Of a stretch of 64,000 bases of DNA, positions 1 to 12,639 are shown in pieces. Both the position numbers and the translations under genes were made by a program. The DNA comes from Amblyornis subalaris (taxonomy: Eukaryota > Chordata > Aves > Passeriformes > Ptilonorhynchidae), in the NCBI GenBank assembly GCA_018881555.1, contig JACAXG010000068.1, positions 2,880,198 to 2,944,197 of the forward strand, written 5' to 3'. The notes under the pieces are model-generated. The model worked only from the letters and a program-made list of their open reading frames with translations. It was not told the DNA's origin and ran no database searches. Every line of letters starts with the position of its first letter. Position 1 is the stretch's first letter.

Positions 1-1170
1 GAGGGACGGAGAGTGACTAGGAGGGGCTGCCCCTGCTGTAGGCAAGGCAGGGATGGAGGGAGCCTGGGTCCTGCTACTGCCTTGGTGCCTCCTGAAGAGA
101 GCAGAGAGGGGCATGTGCTGAATCGAATGTAAGGTGAGTGTTTGCCTTTGTCCCGGGGTGGGGCACAGGGAGGGACGGCTTCTTGCACTCACTCTGAACC
201 TCATTCACACACACACAGAGCAGCCTTGCTTCAGCAGTCACCTTCAGCGAAAGGGAAGAGAGGTTTTGATTCCCTCTCTGTGAAATTGGTAGCAAATTGT
301 CAATGCTTTGAGAGGCTGTGCTTCACTTGAGCTGTGCAGGCCTTTTCCCTCTAACTATCCCTGAACTTGCAGTACCTTGCTAAAAATAGTTCAAAGCGTA
401 ACCGTGAGTTCCCTGAACTGTGCTCCTACCAGTTCTGTATTATTCGATTCACCATTCCTTTGAAAGTATTCATCCTTCCCCTCATAAAACTTAAATCAGC
501 TTGTTCTTTGGTCCAAGAGTTGACATCATTATGATGCTACATCCTATGTAATGGTGTGAGAGCTGGAAAAGCATTCACAGCAAAACCACGCGGTGAATTG
601 AATTTGCAGTGCCTCAGCCCTTGCAGTCCNAGCTCCCTCCTGCCCTCCTCATTTACTTGTACTTTTAAAACCTGTGCAGGTCGTTGGAAANACTCCACAA
701 AAACAGCAGCACAGTCCTGAGGATTTATCAAGGGTCTTTTTTAATGTTCCCATTTTTCTTTCCATGACCCCACTTGTTTTACAATGTTTGGGAGAGCAAA
801 AGTGATTGTTTTACCAAATTAAGCTAGGTTTCTTGCCAGGAACAGTGGATAGAATCTTGTTGACAGATTTGGAAAAGATTATTCTTTCAATACCTTTTGA
901 ATTATTTTTTTAAGTGTGTCTGCCATGTACTGTTTCCAAAATCAGTCCACATTTAACTGTTTAATGTTATACGGCGACAGGCACAAATTAGCACCTTTCA
1001 TTTTCCTATCAAAATTAACACATCCCAAGAAGACATTTCGAGAGCTACAGATCTCTTATTTAGAAATAAATGTAGGAATCTACTTAAATATGTTCACCTC
1101 AAAATCTTGGCACAAATAACTTTTGAGATATTTGTTATCGATTTCACAGGCCTCAGAATTTTGCCCATTT

Positions 1171-1241
1171 TCATAGAATTGTAGAAAGGCTTTGGTTGGA
1201 ATGGACCTTAAAGATCATCTAGTTCAGACCCCCTTGCCATT
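1171..1241 (-). mobile_element. CR1 LINE 3'-end remnant
   Basis: Read on the plus strand, TCATAGAATTGTAGAAAG is followed by TTGGTTGGAATGGACCTTAAA and a stretch that matches the reverse complement of the avian CR1 3' end. Only about 70 bp remain, truncated on the side that leads into the element body. Divergence is moderate. It carries no coding sequence. Confidence 0.85.
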
Positions 1242-1888
1242 TTGCTTACATGTGTTTGGAGTTACCTTTTGTCTCTCGTGTTTTTCATATGATGATTTTT
1301 TCTTTTTGGTGGAAAGCTCTTTTTAGAGTCTGAAACACATCTCATCCCTTTGCTCGAGGGCTTCCTCACGGGCATGAGATGGTGTTTTGTTCTGTTTTGT
1401 TTTGCTTTTTCCTCCCCCTTTTCATGCCTAACTTGGCCTCTGGGTTTGTTTGTTCTTCTCTTTTCCTCTGGAGCATCTGGAATGGGCCACAGCTAAAAAT
1501 GGGCAGGGTGCAGAGATGCTCTGGTGATGGAAAGAAGCTCCTCCAGCTCCTGACTGGTTTGTATTGCCCCCAGTCACATTGGCAGGGATTGCTGCCATTT
1601 GCTTTATTGCTATGCCTCTCTCCAGCAAAGGACACAGCTTCCTCCAAAGGCACTGCTGGTATTCAAGGCTTTTCATCTTTTGTGCTAAAAGTCTGAAGTT
1701 TGTTGTGAGGTATTGGAGCTTCCTGGGTGGCTTGTGCTTAGGTGGATGTTGGAGTTCTGACCCTAGCACCAAGATTGCTGCCATGGCAGGGGGGATATGA
1801 ACCAGGAAATGTTTTCAGTTGTGTGGTGTTGGGGGATGTGATGTTAAAAATAAGGAAATATGTAATATTAAGATGTTCAGAAAATGTC

Positions 1889-1965
1889 ATGATTTAGTGA
1901 TGTGTTGGGTTAATGGTTGCACTCCATGACCTCGGAGGTCTTTTCCAACCTTTATGATTCTATAA
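1889..1965 (+). mobile_element. CR1 LINE 3'-end remnant, older subfamily
   Basis: The segment reads like the CR1 variant ending in a GTGTTGGGTTAATGGTTG block, then a GGTCTTTTCCAACC box, then a single ATGATTCTAT tail unit. It differs from the scrap at 1171 in lacking the GGTCCCTTCC wording, so it belongs to another subfamily. Only the last 75 or so bases survive. Confidence 0.8.
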
Positions 1966-4029
1966 GGCTGATTTTGCCGTCATATGAAGAGACTCTAGAT
2001 CATTTGTGCTCACTGAAGCTCCTCTGCACTGTAGGTACCCAAAGATTCATATTCTTTCTGCCAGTTTTGGTCCTTGCAGATACCTTGGGTTAACAGAACA
2101 GAGAATACGAATCCAAGTCAATATGTCTGTGTATTTCACTTTTCTGTTGGAGAATATTAAGGCCAGATTCTCATTTATACTAAGCCCACTTGCAATATTC
2201 TGGCAACAGAAAGATGCCTTAGCAGGAATGTAAATTAAAGCCTCTTTATACTTTTAATAGTGTTTGTAGTTTCACTTGGCTGCGGTACAGGAATGACACA
2301 TGTCTATTCAAATGGCATTTGCCATCCTGTCAATGGCTGCTGATATTCTTCATGCCTCTACCCCCTAACTAACTAGACCATGAGTCTGCTTCAGTCACAG
2401 CTTTCCAATTTCCTTAAAACCTGCTTTTTTTCTTGAAACATCTAAACTAGGATTTAAGATTAAGGCAATTTTTCTGTCCTTCATTCACTATGTGGTGACC
2501 CTGCTTGCCTCTGAGTGAATCTCTACTAACTGTCCAGTTCTGCAGTGTCCAGACAGATTACTCTTGCCATGTCTGTTGCTTAAATTGAGGAAAAGGTTCT
2601 TCATCTCAATATGCCTTGTACAATGAGAGCACCTTTTTATTTTTTGGATTAAGAATACCTTTAGGAATAAAACCTACATTTTGGGCTGTCAGAGCAAGAA
2701 GCTCACATATTTTACATTAAATTATTGCAGCTTTTACCTGCTCAGGTCCAATTTATTTTCTATCAATTAATATCCTTTGTACCAGTGCCTCAACTTTCAA
2801 ATGGGAAATTACCCTCCAAAAAACCCAACAGTTTAAGGAGCAATGAAATGAGACCTGAAGTACAAGGCTTGTAGAGAAGCTGCATGTGAACTATATAGAC
2901 TTAGGAAAAAAATGTCAATATCAGCATCTAGTTAATATATTTCAGGCAAAATACTGCTTTTGCAATGTCTGAAAGCATGGTATAAGCACATCATTAGCTC
3001 TACAGTTTTATCCTGACTGTAAAGTCTTGTGCTAAATTACCACGCCTTGGAAAAAAGCCTCCAAGAAGAATCCAAAATGAGTCTTTGTTTGGAATTTTCG
3101 GTGGTTTTTTATATAAATTTTGGTAAAGGATAACTGAAAAGCCTATTGCCTTGAGACCAACATAGAAAAAAAATATAATGCTCTTCTCCCTCATGGAAAT
3201 CTGGAGCTCTCCAGTGATTTAAGTCTCCCATTCCTTCCTTTTAAGTTGGTAAGAACTTAGTCCAAAACCTGTCTGCAGCCTAGGACTGACTGCTAGCTTG
3301 TCAGCATCTCTGTCCCTATTGATATTAAATTGAGAAAATTATGCAAAAACACATAGAAAGAAAAGAAATGTCTGTATCAAACTAAAATGATAGTATTTAG
3401 AGCTGCTAAGGAGACAGATCTTAAAATAATTTATGTAGGTGAGAAAGCTTAAGGGTCTCAGTGCAGGTGAAATGGCGTAAGACTTATGAAACGCAAATAT
3501 TTANAAGATTCTCTAATTTAGTAAATGGATTCTTAAAAAGAAAGAGATGAATAAACTCCCCCTGTATATAAAGAATGTGACAGCACTCTGCAGACCTCCA
3601 CAGAGCATAACACANAGTGCAAAGCATTTCTGCAGAAAGCTCTTTTCTCCTTGATGCTCTGAAGTCCTCCCCATCTCTTCCCGTGGATGTTGAGAGTCTT
3701 TGCCCCAACGCTTTCTATCCAGACGAGTTGTTCACTCAATTTTTCCTTCATCTGAAAGTATGTTTTTCTGCATTTCTAAGTTAAATATTCTTCTTATGTT
3801 GATAGGTGACTGGAGGAATTTTCTGGACTACTGATTAGATAGAGATACCCCTTTTTGGGAGCAGCTTGCACAANGAGCACTGTACAGCTGAACGGGAANG
3901 GTAGAATTTCATGTCTGGTTCTGTCACCGAGGCCGGGCTGTCACCAGTTGTTTACTTTGTTGCGTTGCCATTTTCTGAAGGATCAAATATTCCAAACACG
4001 GACAAACTCATAATTTAAGGAGCAAGAAG

Positions 4030-4350
4030 GCCACTGTGGAGTACTGTCATGTGTACCCACTGATTTCCCTGCAAAGACGGGAATCTCTCCCGACGGTGGA
4101 GGCCTCTCCCCAGCCCTCGTTAGCTCCGCGCTCCCTGGCAGCGCCGTGGCCGCTGACAGGGGCGGTGATGGAGTGTCTGCCGGGGCCGCGGGGGCCGCGG
4201 GTCAGGGCCCCAAACGTGAGAACAAAACAGGCCCGGGCGCTAATGGCTGCCAGGTGCGCGCCGGGGCCTGCGCCTGGCACGCGGCACGGGGCGCCCGGCG
4301 GCCAAGCTAAACACAAATGGGGCCTCGTGTAAATAAACAGGGGCAGGGGG
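4030..4350. promoter_or_regulatory. GC-rich, CpG-containing patch, candidate regulatory element
   Basis: This is the most GC-rich stretch in the window. It contains a tandem 9-mer GGGGCCGCG at 4182-4190 and 4191-4199 and many CpG dinucleotides, against a CpG-poor background. At its 3' edge lies TAAATAAACA (4330-4339), a good forkhead-type word. Open frames of 98 codons (plus) and 195 codons (minus) cross it, but long frames are expected where TA-containing stops are rare, and neither resembles a known protein. It could be an orphan CpG island, an enhancer or an unannotated promoter. Conservation and chromatin data are lacking. Confidence 0.4.
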
Positions 4351-4770
4351 AGCTTTTCCTCACGTGAGTTGTATGTGGAGCCCGTGCACACGCATCCCGT
4401 GGCTTGCACGCACGGCTCTCCCGGGGCAGGAATCCAGGGGGGCTCCCAGCGCCATTGCCCATTAACAGGCCGGGGGACAAAGCCCTCTCCTTGCTGGGGG
4501 CTGTTCAATCTCCTGGAGCATCTCTTTCCTTTGCTTCNTTGCCCGTGCAGGTGCTCATCTTGTAGGATATTGCCTTCCTTACCTTGGGAATTGTCCTCCT
4601 GATCTCTCAGGGTGAGTCCCCTTCCAGCCATCACCCCTCCTTTAATATTCCCAGCCTTCTCTGATACACACCAAGATTACGTTCCTGCTTTGGCCTGGAT
4701 TATGTTTTCCAGGCCAATATATTATGCCACTTTCACACTCCCCTCCCTGCCCCATCTGGCTTCCATCCTA

Positions 4771-5075
4771 CCCCCATAAAGATTATTAATATCGCCTGTT
4801 TCCAAGCGATTTATTAGCAGGGGCCTAACTGGTGCCATTTCCCATTTTAGTAGAGCACTGAAAATAATCCTGAGGAGTGTGCCCAGCTATAAAAACGTAC
4901 TTACACTGTCATATTTGCAGTTTCAAACATGCACCACTTGATAGTCTCAAAAGTGCTGTTTAATTGGGTTTTATGGGTTCTAATTAATTATACTATGTAA
5001 AAAAATTACTTGTCCCATTACAGCTCGCTGTGGTTTACTCTGAAGAGCAATGTAATTCAGAGATAAATTGTCCTT
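4771..5075. promoter_or_regulatory. AT-rich block dense in homeodomain-type words, candidate conserved element
   Basis: Directly after the GC-rich patch come GATTATTAATATCG, ATTTATTAGC, TTTTATGG and TAATTAATTA (4981-4990) within about 300 bp, in repeat-free sequence. TTTATGG and TAATTA are typical HOX/CDX and homeodomain core words. Such mixtures are common in vertebrate developmental enhancers, but AT-rich DNA also produces them by chance, so the call is an inference from motif density. Confidence 0.35.
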
Positions 5076-5763
5076 CTCTATCCCCCTGCTCCCCCTCTTC
5101 CCAGCAAGTTCCAGAATGGTTTAATTCTCCTTAAACCCAGGAATGAAGCTGAGAGAAAGCTACATTTTGTTCAAGGGACACAACTTTTCCCCATACCCAT
5201 AAACAGCTTTAAANGTGACTCGAAATGGTTCCACGTTCTTTCTGCTGAATCGGGCTGGTGAAATGAATAATCCTGAGACTTTGCACGGCTCGGGTCTGGA
5301 GGGGCTGGGATTTTGCAAAGACTTGAACATGATGGCTGCTTTGTGCACTGTGGATTATTTCCTCTAATTATACAGAGGTAACAGTGAAGAAAGCTGAGCA
5401 TAAGTGCAGGATTTTTTGCTGGATCAAGGTCTAGATTGAGATTTCTCTCCACGGCCCCATAGGAAAACAGTGTGGTAAAGGATCTGACTGCCTTTATGGC
5501 ACTTTGGTGTGACAAGCGACAGAGGAAACCTCTCAAGTTAACTTTCTATTCTCTCTTGCAGAATCATGAAGCCTGGATTACTNAGATTTTGGGGCAGTCT
5601 TCTGACTTTTAAATGGTTTCTGGAATGACTTGGTGAAAAATGAGCAGGTACACTCATGGTTGTTTAAAATATACTATTAAATTACATCCCTCACTGTAAT
5701 AAATTTGGTCTCATGAGGCAAAACATGAAATATAGTAGAGCTGAAGTAGAAAACATTGTATCC
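5076..5763. other. Non-genic stretch
   Basis: Unique sequence without recognisable repeats or exons. A 121-codon minus-strand frame (5171-5536) contains an ambiguous codon and resembles nothing known. Confidence 0.55.
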
Positions 5764-6030
5764 TGTGACAAGAGGGAATGGCTTTACATTGAAAGAGAGT
5801 GAGTTTAGTTTGGATATTAGGAAAAAATTCTTCACTATGAGAGTGGGGAGGCCCTGGCACAGGTTGCCCAGAGAAGCTGTGGATGCCTCATCCCTGGAAG
5901 TGTCCAGGGCCAGGTTGGATGGAGCTTGGAGTAACCTGGGATAGTGGAAGCTGTCCCTGCCCATGNCAGGGGTTGGAACTGGGTGATCTTTGAGGTCCCT
6001 TCCAACCCAAACCATTCTGTGATTCTATGA
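5764..6030 (+). mobile_element. CR1 LINE, 5'-truncated copy
   Basis: A clean avian CR1 3' fragment of about 265 bp. It runs from the GACAAGAGGGAATGGCTTTA block through GGCACAGGTTGCCCAGAGAA and the GGTTGGATGGAGCTTGGAG block to the tail ATTCTGTGATTCTATGA. The plus-frame translation (about 5776-5944) contains WHRLPREAVDA and RLDGAWSNL, which I take to be the degraded C-terminal tail of the CR1 ORF2 reverse-transcriptase protein. It is non-autonomous and dead by truncation. One N lies inside it. Confidence 0.95.
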
Positions 6031-8705
6031 CTTTATCTGGAAGTTAGGGAGTCAGAGTATTAATCAATGAAAAAACACAGGGCAAAGAAACCTCTTTAAC
6101 TTGCCTTTTACAGGAAAATGCTATGTATTTTAGAAATTTCATGTCACTTCTAACAATGTAAAGCTTTTGTGTGTGACAGATACCTCCAAAATTACACCCC
6201 CAGCCCTAGGAAGGAAAATTGGTGACCTCTCCATGTCCCTGCTATTACTCTTAGCACTAAAAGATTTTACAGTTCTTAATGTGACTGCACAAATGAGTGT
6301 TCACTAGATCAAAAAGTTTGTTAGTCATGCTTCACTAATTTGCTTATTTTATAAAATTAATAACCAGCATGTCAGTTGCTGGAAACTTGGATCATCCTGG
6401 GTGTCCAGATCAGTCTGCTTCATGTGCTGGAGCAGACACTGTGAGAACTGCCAAATAAAGAGGAAAAAAAAAGAATCACCAAGTCACACACATTACTCAT
6501 CAATCTGAAAAGTAACAAGATTAATACTANGAATTGTTTTTATTAAAGTAATCCTCTTGTGCAGTAAAATTAGNTAAAAGAAATTTTAGTACATATATCT
6601 AGTTGCTTATATTTAAAATAACTAAAATCTGCAATGTTTTATGGAATGACTTAACAAAACAGAGCCCAAACCTGAATAAACCTGAAAAATCTCTGGGCAG
6701 TGTTTGGGTAAGTCCAAACAAACCTGAATATCTCGATGTTTGTACAGTGTTTATGTTTGCTTTTACACGGCTTTTACTGCCTCAGAAAGCCATTTATGGA
6801 GAGGAAACAATGTGAAACCTGCTCTTCTCATGTGATTTTCATCATCCAGAGATTTAAATAAGTGGGGATCTGCTCTTTTCGTGCTATTCTGTCCCCATAA
6901 ATTACTCCGGGAGGCATTAAAAGGGCTTGTGAAAAACACAGTAATAAATAGCCAGAGCACAAATACAAATGCTGCAGACTGCTCAGGCTGCTGTGGCAGC
7001 AGCTCTGCTGTTAATTTATTGAGCAAAACTGATGAGGGACCTCCATACCTGTGTCAGCTCTGCTCTGTGTGGAGCCCCATATTACACCGCTGAAACCGAT
7101 GCTAAAAATCCCTTTTTTATGGGGTGGCTTTTATCACAGTATTGTGATTGCTCAGGAGCTGACCGAGTTACTCTGGTTATTCCAGAGGAGCACAGGCTTC
7201 AGGAAAATGAAGGGAGAAAGAAAATCTCAGCTGCCAAAGGATTTTGTAGCCCGTGCCACCTGCAGCAGCTCCCTGCCCTGGGTGTACCGTGCTTCCGGGC
7301 AGGGACAGGGAGGTTGTGTAACAGAGGGGAGCCCTGCCAGGTCCTTTCTCCTGACACATCCCAGACCACAAGTATGGCCCCTCCATCTGAGGGAGAGAAG
7401 CAGCAGGGGCACGTGTGAGTCATGGCCCTCATGACAGGGGAATTCCTCGCTGGCTGCTGGCAGCGGCCGCGCTGAGCGGTTTCCACTGCCCGAGCATTAC
7501 GGAAAGAGCCGTTCTCAGCTGAGTGCTGAATTCTGATTTCTCACCTCCCTTCAAAATAGAAGATCCTGACACAGGTTTTTTTTTGATTGAACAGTTCTCG
7601 TGAAGTTCTGACTGATCTTTTGAGAACTGGGAGAAGCCCAGCCTCACACAAGCCCCAGCGAGTCCTTCGAAGGTGACTGAGTCAAGCTGCCTGTCCTCTT
7701 GATAAGAAAACAATGAACAAAATATTAGTCAGTGAAACAGCCAGATTGTCCAACTTTCTATGGCATTTAATTAATCCAAACCCTGGTTTCACATCTTAAA
7801 AGTCCCCTTGATCTGCCCCCAAGTGTGTGACCTGTGCTGGGAGCTGAGGTGGGCTGGCTCTGCCTGCTGCCGTCACCGTGCCTGTACGGGAATCTCAGAG
7901 CTGCTGCTCCTTCTTACATAAGTTGGTGGTGGGCCCTTTAGGTTAAAAAAGTTCAGATTTGGGTCTTTTTTCATGAGGACATGAAACGAGACAGGCCTGT
8001 GGGTGAGGAAAGAACAGAGCTCCACTCCTCGACCTGCTATGTCTAAGTGGGAGAGGCAGTAAAAGTACCTGGAAAAAAAGGATACATTCCTGAGAATCAC
8101 TGCATTGAAAATAACACATAGCACATTTAATAAGTTTTTTATTACAAAATTTAGATGCTACTGCAGTGGTATTTTAGAAATAGCTGGTAATGTACCTGTA
8201 ACTAGGATTGCTTGAAACTTTCCAGACTTCTTTATTTCCTTGTAACTCTGTCAAGCTCAGAACATTCACATTAAAATTTCCAGTGCTGGTACCAGCTCTG
8301 GTTGATTTATTTAGAACAATTTAAACCCAACACAAATAAAATTTTAAGGGGAATTTGGAAGTTTGAGGCAAGGGAGGCATAGGTGTTCTCTCGATTCAGA
8401 ATGAAATGAAATTATGAAATAACTGAATTTCCTGAAGACTGGAAATTTGGAGCGCTGCTTCTACATATTCCTTCAGCAGTGAAAGTTATAAAATACAAGT
8501 GGTTCTGATTTACCCAGGCACGTATATCCTGATTTCCTGAAACAGAAAGACGCAGTCAGAATGCTGAACTGAAACCTATTGTGCAGATTTTGTTCACCTC
8601 TAATTTTAAATTGAACACTTTAATCATTCGGGCTTAGTATACCATTCCAGGTACCTTTTCCAGTCTTTGGAAAATTTCAGCTGATTATGGCTCAAGAACA
8701 AGAAT
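6031..8705. other. Non-genic stretch with one short perfect hairpin
   Basis: No exon is recognised. The block 6860-7120 is GC-moderate, repeat-free and holds the perfect inverted repeat GCTGCTGTGGCAGCAGC at 6987-7003 (7-bp arms, 3-bp loop). A GCGGCCGC word (7463-7470) lies in a small CpG-containing spot. Several open frames overlap at 7030-7490 on both strands, as expected for a GC-richer patch. The remainder is plain AT-rich sequence. Confidence 0.5.
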
Positions 8706-8852
8706 ATGAGTATACATATATTTATATTATTTCACTTATATAATAACATTTCTATCTTATATATTATATTTATCATATATGTATAAAATTATATTTTAGT
8801 TTAAAATTACATTTGTATATAAATTTTATATTTTAATATATACATATGTATA
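8706..8852. repeat. AT-rich low-complexity tract
   Basis: About 150 bp made almost wholly of A and T, with many TATATA, TTATATTA and ATACATATG words, but no fixed repeat unit. It probably derives from a decayed AT microsatellite. Confidence 0.8.
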
Positions 8853-9065
8853 AGGGAGACTGGTTCTCCTTGAAAAGCTCATTATTTAGAAGCGAGTGTC
8901 GGGAAATCATGAAATTAGGGTTTCCTGCCAAGTGTTTATTTGGCTTCCTTTTGTACCTGTGCTTGGTCTAGTCTTTAATTACATGACCACGTGCTATATT
9001 TAGCAGAGGACCCTGGTCTCATTCCATTCAGAAGGTGGAGCAGCTCAGGAGATGAGTCAGAGCTG

Positions 9066-9083
9066 AGGAGAGGAGAGGAGAGG
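9066..9083. repeat. (GGAGA)n short tandem repeat
   Basis: GAGGAGAGGAGAGGAGAGG, about three and a half units of a pentanucleotide. Confidence 0.8.
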
Positions 9084-9404
9084 CTGGTGTCNGATGGACT
9101 TTGCCTGTGTTTGCTGTGGGAGCAGGGAGAGTGTAGTAAAAGGCAGAGAATTGAAAAGAAAATGGGGGAATCTCACGGTTCAGGCATCTGAATCCTGCAA
9201 AACTTTCATCCAGTCTCAGAGAAGTCGATTTAAACTAAATTCTTCCCAACTGGCTATTAATTTGATGTTGTTTTCTGTGTTTCCATTTGCAGGGTACACT
9301 GTCAGTGCTATTTCTCCTGACATATGATGCTGTACAACGTTCAACATTGTGAGAAAGCAATTCCCAGACATCTCAGTTTGGGTACCCAACTCTAGCAGAA
9401 TGTT

Positions 9405-9545
9405 TTGACCTGAATCTCTTTGTGTTTCAGTTTCCCATCTGTTAAACAAGAATAATAATATCCTCTCGTCTTACAGGGTGTTGTTAGGAGAAATGAGTGT
9501 CGCGAAGCACTCATATGCCATACTGATAAGAGCCCTAGAAAAACT
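9405..9545 (+). mobile_element. Ancient MIR/CORE-type SINE remnant
   Basis: The order of motifs matches the 3' half of a MIR-like SINE: a tRNA-SINE core phrase near CTGAATCTCTTTGTG, then GTTTCAGTTTCCCATCTGTT, an AATAATAATA stretch, CAGGGTGTTGTTAGGAG, and a tail with GCGAAGCACTC and ATAAGAGCCCTAGAAAAAC that resembles the L2-type 3' tail. The 5' tRNA-like head is not visible. Divergence is high, as expected for copies dating to early amniotes. It is a fossil with no coding capacity. Confidence 0.7.
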
Positions 9546-11139
9546 CACAAGAAAATTAGCAATTGTGTCTTCCAAGCAGGTTTGAAATAGTATGTGGTGA
9601 ATGAGGCCTCAAGCCACATGCTGAATAACGACACCATAACAAAATATTGAATATCTGCTTATTAAGTGAACACTGTCCATCCTGAGGTNGAATCTGGTGG
9701 AAAACAAGAGCTAATCCTATATTTAAAGAATGACTCATAATGCAGATGAATAAGGGCTTACGGTTAACCTTGGTTCTGATGTTTTGATTGCTTGGTTTTG
9801 CAGATATAAGTGGTGCATGTGCCAAAGCATACCTGTGCCTAGATAGAAACAAAACCTGAATTCAAAAATGCTCGTTGTTCAATGAAATATGCAGGACCTT
9901 CATTCTTGTCTCTTCAGAGGAGATGCTTCTTGGTGCTGGTGGGTTTTGGAAAGGAAGAGACAGTGCAACTCTCCTGTTTGGGAAACAGTTTTCAAGCAAA
10001 TGTTAACATGTTGGTTGTTGCCTCTCCTTTGTTTTTAAATGATGAGAAAAGCTTTACAGCTGGGAAAGCTGGTAGTGGGAATAGTTTTGAGATTAGTTCT
10101 TGGATTCTTGCACACACTTGGATGGGCTCCTGCAAAATTTGCATGGAGTATTACAGCACGTTTTGTTATTAACACTTCTTCCTATGGCTTGCAGAAGAGG
10201 GAATTCGTAAGTTCTGTAGCAATCAAGTGTAGAGCTTTCACAGAGCTAGACAGAGTACTTATTGAAGATGAAAGATTATTTTGGCACAAGAACAGAAGGG
10301 TATTAATTGGCTATGAATAAATTCTGTCTGGAAAATAAATGAAGGGTTTTTTAACTATCACAGCAATGAGATTCTTGAGTATCTTCCCATTGGGAAGAAA
10401 CATGGAGTTTCCTTTTTTCCTGACAAGATGTCTGGTAAAAATAAAGAAGGGGCTTGCAAATCTGAAGATCTCTATGACAGCAAACAGGGCTTAAGAAGCT
10501 AAGAAATCTGTTTCCAGTCTCATATCTATTCTTACTCCTAAAAGCAGTCCTCACAAGGTTGACCTTTATTTTCTCCACACAGGAGAAACTGACTCCTGGA
10601 GGGGTGAAAGAATAAATCCAATCTCCTCATCTTCATTAATGAGGACTCGTGACCGGAGCAAGGAGTCAGAAAGACATCTTTCCAAATGAGACAGGTCCTA
10701 GTTATGAAAGAGTAAAGCACTCTGCCTCCTTGTCCCCCTCTACAAACTCCTCCTTGGCTTTTGAAGGGTGGAGAACATCCATGGAAGAGGGGTCCAGCAC
10801 GATGCAGTGGTGGCTGCTGTCTGAACCCCCAGTGTTTGCTCTCCTCTTCCTTATTCTCTGCTGTTTGCAAAGTAGGCCTGAATTGCCTTTGCTGATAAAG
10901 GAGCCTTCCCAGACACAAAGAAGAGAGGAACAATTCCAGGCCACTTTGTAAGTCACTGGGAACAAAACATTGCTGCCCCTGCACCTTGTGAGGGGTGTAA
11001 AGCGTGTCTGATTGCTCAGCCATCAGCAGGAGGCAGCTTAGGGTGAACCATTCCTGCTGCTTTGCCACTATTAAGATCCAGCAGTACCTTGATGTTTCCT
11101 CACTGGCAATAATTTGCAGGATTAAATACTTCAAGCCAC
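9546..11139. other. Non-genic stretch with the longest open frames of the window
   Basis: A 198-codon minus frame (10538-11134) without ambiguous codons lies here, and plus frames of 100 and 93 codons lie at 10649-10951 and 10039-10320. None resembles a family I know, none has convincing flanking splice signals, and frames of this length are expected once or so by chance in 64 kb. A POU octamer word ATTTGCAT occurs at 10137-10144. Confidence 0.5.
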
Positions 11140-11440
11140 TCTAAAATTAGTTCCAGGAGGCATTTTGTGCTTTCATTTCAGAGCTCTCGTGAGCCTTTCC
11201 TACTTTGTAAGTCTGCTACAGCTAATTACCTGACGGTTACAGCGCTCTAGAAGATTTCAAATATCTGTCTTTTCCACTGCTCTAAAGACCCAAGTGGGGT
11301 TACAGCACGGAACTTGTACCAGGAGTGTTTGCCAAACACTGTAATGAGCTCAGACAGCTTTGCGAGGTGGGCAAATAAACCACTGCAAACAAAATTACCT
11401 TTGTCCAGTGTCTCCATCCAAGATTCAAAGCAAACTTATT
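11140..11440. promoter_or_regulatory. Repeat-free block with homeodomain-type word, weak regulatory candidate
   Basis: Contains GCTAATTACC (11221-11230), GGTTACAGCG and several balanced-composition phrases, without repeats. Evidence is limited to appearance, so this is a low-confidence call. Confidence 0.2.
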
Positions 11441-12639
11441 TTTGAGCCTTTAAAAACATCTCAGAGAGCCATTGAAAGTAATGCTTTTATGTCTCAAGCC
11501 CTCTCCATCTGTCTGATCCACTGGAGAAGCTCCAGAATCACAGCAGACATTTTCAGACTTTGGTGCTGTGGTTTAAGAGTTTCCAAGGAATATTTGGTAT
11601 TTTATTTTGAGAACGCCTGAAGTGCGTGATGCCACTGTTTGTCCTATGCAGGCATGTCACTATCAGAGCCAGAGGTGGAATAATTTTGGGAGAAGTGAGA
11701 AGTCTTATCACAGTGGCAAAAAAAAGCATAGCTGGAAGAATACTATCTGCAGAAATCCACTGCCAGCAGGAGATACAGATTTCTTGAAGATGTGATTTAC
11801 TCTGCTTGNTGTTTCCGGCCACTCTTTTCAGCCCATGCTGACTATGCCCATGCCATGATCCTTTCTGTTTTCTTCCCACCCTTCCCTGGCCCCCTTGAGA
11901 TGATTCACNCTCTGAATATATACATGTGTCATGTACAAAAATCTTACTCTCCTGACCACAGCAGAAATCCACAGGGGTTTGTTTCTTTACTTGTGATTTC
12001 ACAGGCCAATTTTTTTTACCTGGCATCATACCCAAAAGAAATTATTTTTGTCTTGTAGTTCTCAGGGTCAGCACTGCTTTTAGGATCTTTTAAAACCTGC
12101 TTGCTCGTTGCTTCTGAGGCATCAAGGCAGGCCCAGCTTCATCCACCAGTTCCCAGCATTAATTTTTGGGTTTGGTGTTTGTGTTGTTAAACCTGTGGCA
12201 ATTTGAAACCCACNGTGTGCATCCAGTACCAGGAGTAGATATTTTCACTCTTTGAGACATCATTGAACAAACTGAAGCTGTTCCTTCATTTACTCTGAAT
12301 AAAAGATGCCCATCACCTTCAGGGAGACACTTGGGGAAGTCCCCACCATGCTAGTTCAGTGTTTCTCTCATCAGGCATTGCTGGGAGCCTCCAGCACAAC
12401 ATCTCACTGTCTGAAATCATGTTTTTTAAACGTAGTGGCCTAAAATGAAACTTCTAAATTGTAAAAGCCAAGGCCCAATAGCAGGACTTGGCTGCTTCAA
12501 TATGATTTTTGGTGTTTACGCTTGCAAACGATGTTTGAAAACCAGGTTCTGAGAGCGAGACCCAGCTGCCTTTGAAGTCAACAGGAGTTTCATCCTCCAC
12601 TTCCACAGCCCAANGGTTGGGCTCTTTGTTCTTTTGTCT
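11441..12639. other. Non-genic stretch
   Basis: No repeat family, RNA gene or exon recognised. A 160-codon minus frame (11553-12035) includes ambiguous codons and is crossed by plus-strand frames. Confidence 0.55.

Larger units (their letters stand above)
1..4029. other. Non-genic stretch with two CR1 scraps
   Basis: No exon, RNA gene or long repeat is recognised here apart from the two CR1 remnants listed separately. Composition is AT-rich and unremarkable. The open frames around 1366-1800 overlap on both strands and resemble no family I know. Isolated Ns occur at intervals. This is ordinary intergenic or intronic DNA as far as I can see. Confidence 0.6.

Noticed and set aside
4047..4634. 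195-codon minus frame over the GC-rich patch
   Set aside because: GC-rich DNA lacks TA-containing stops, so long frames are expected. The frame includes an ambiguous codon and matches no known protein.
10538..11134. 198-codon minus-strand open frame, the longest in the window
   Set aside because: With about 3 stops in 64 codons, one frame near this length is expected by chance in six frames of 64 kb. The product has no recognised domain, and plus-strand frames overlap it.
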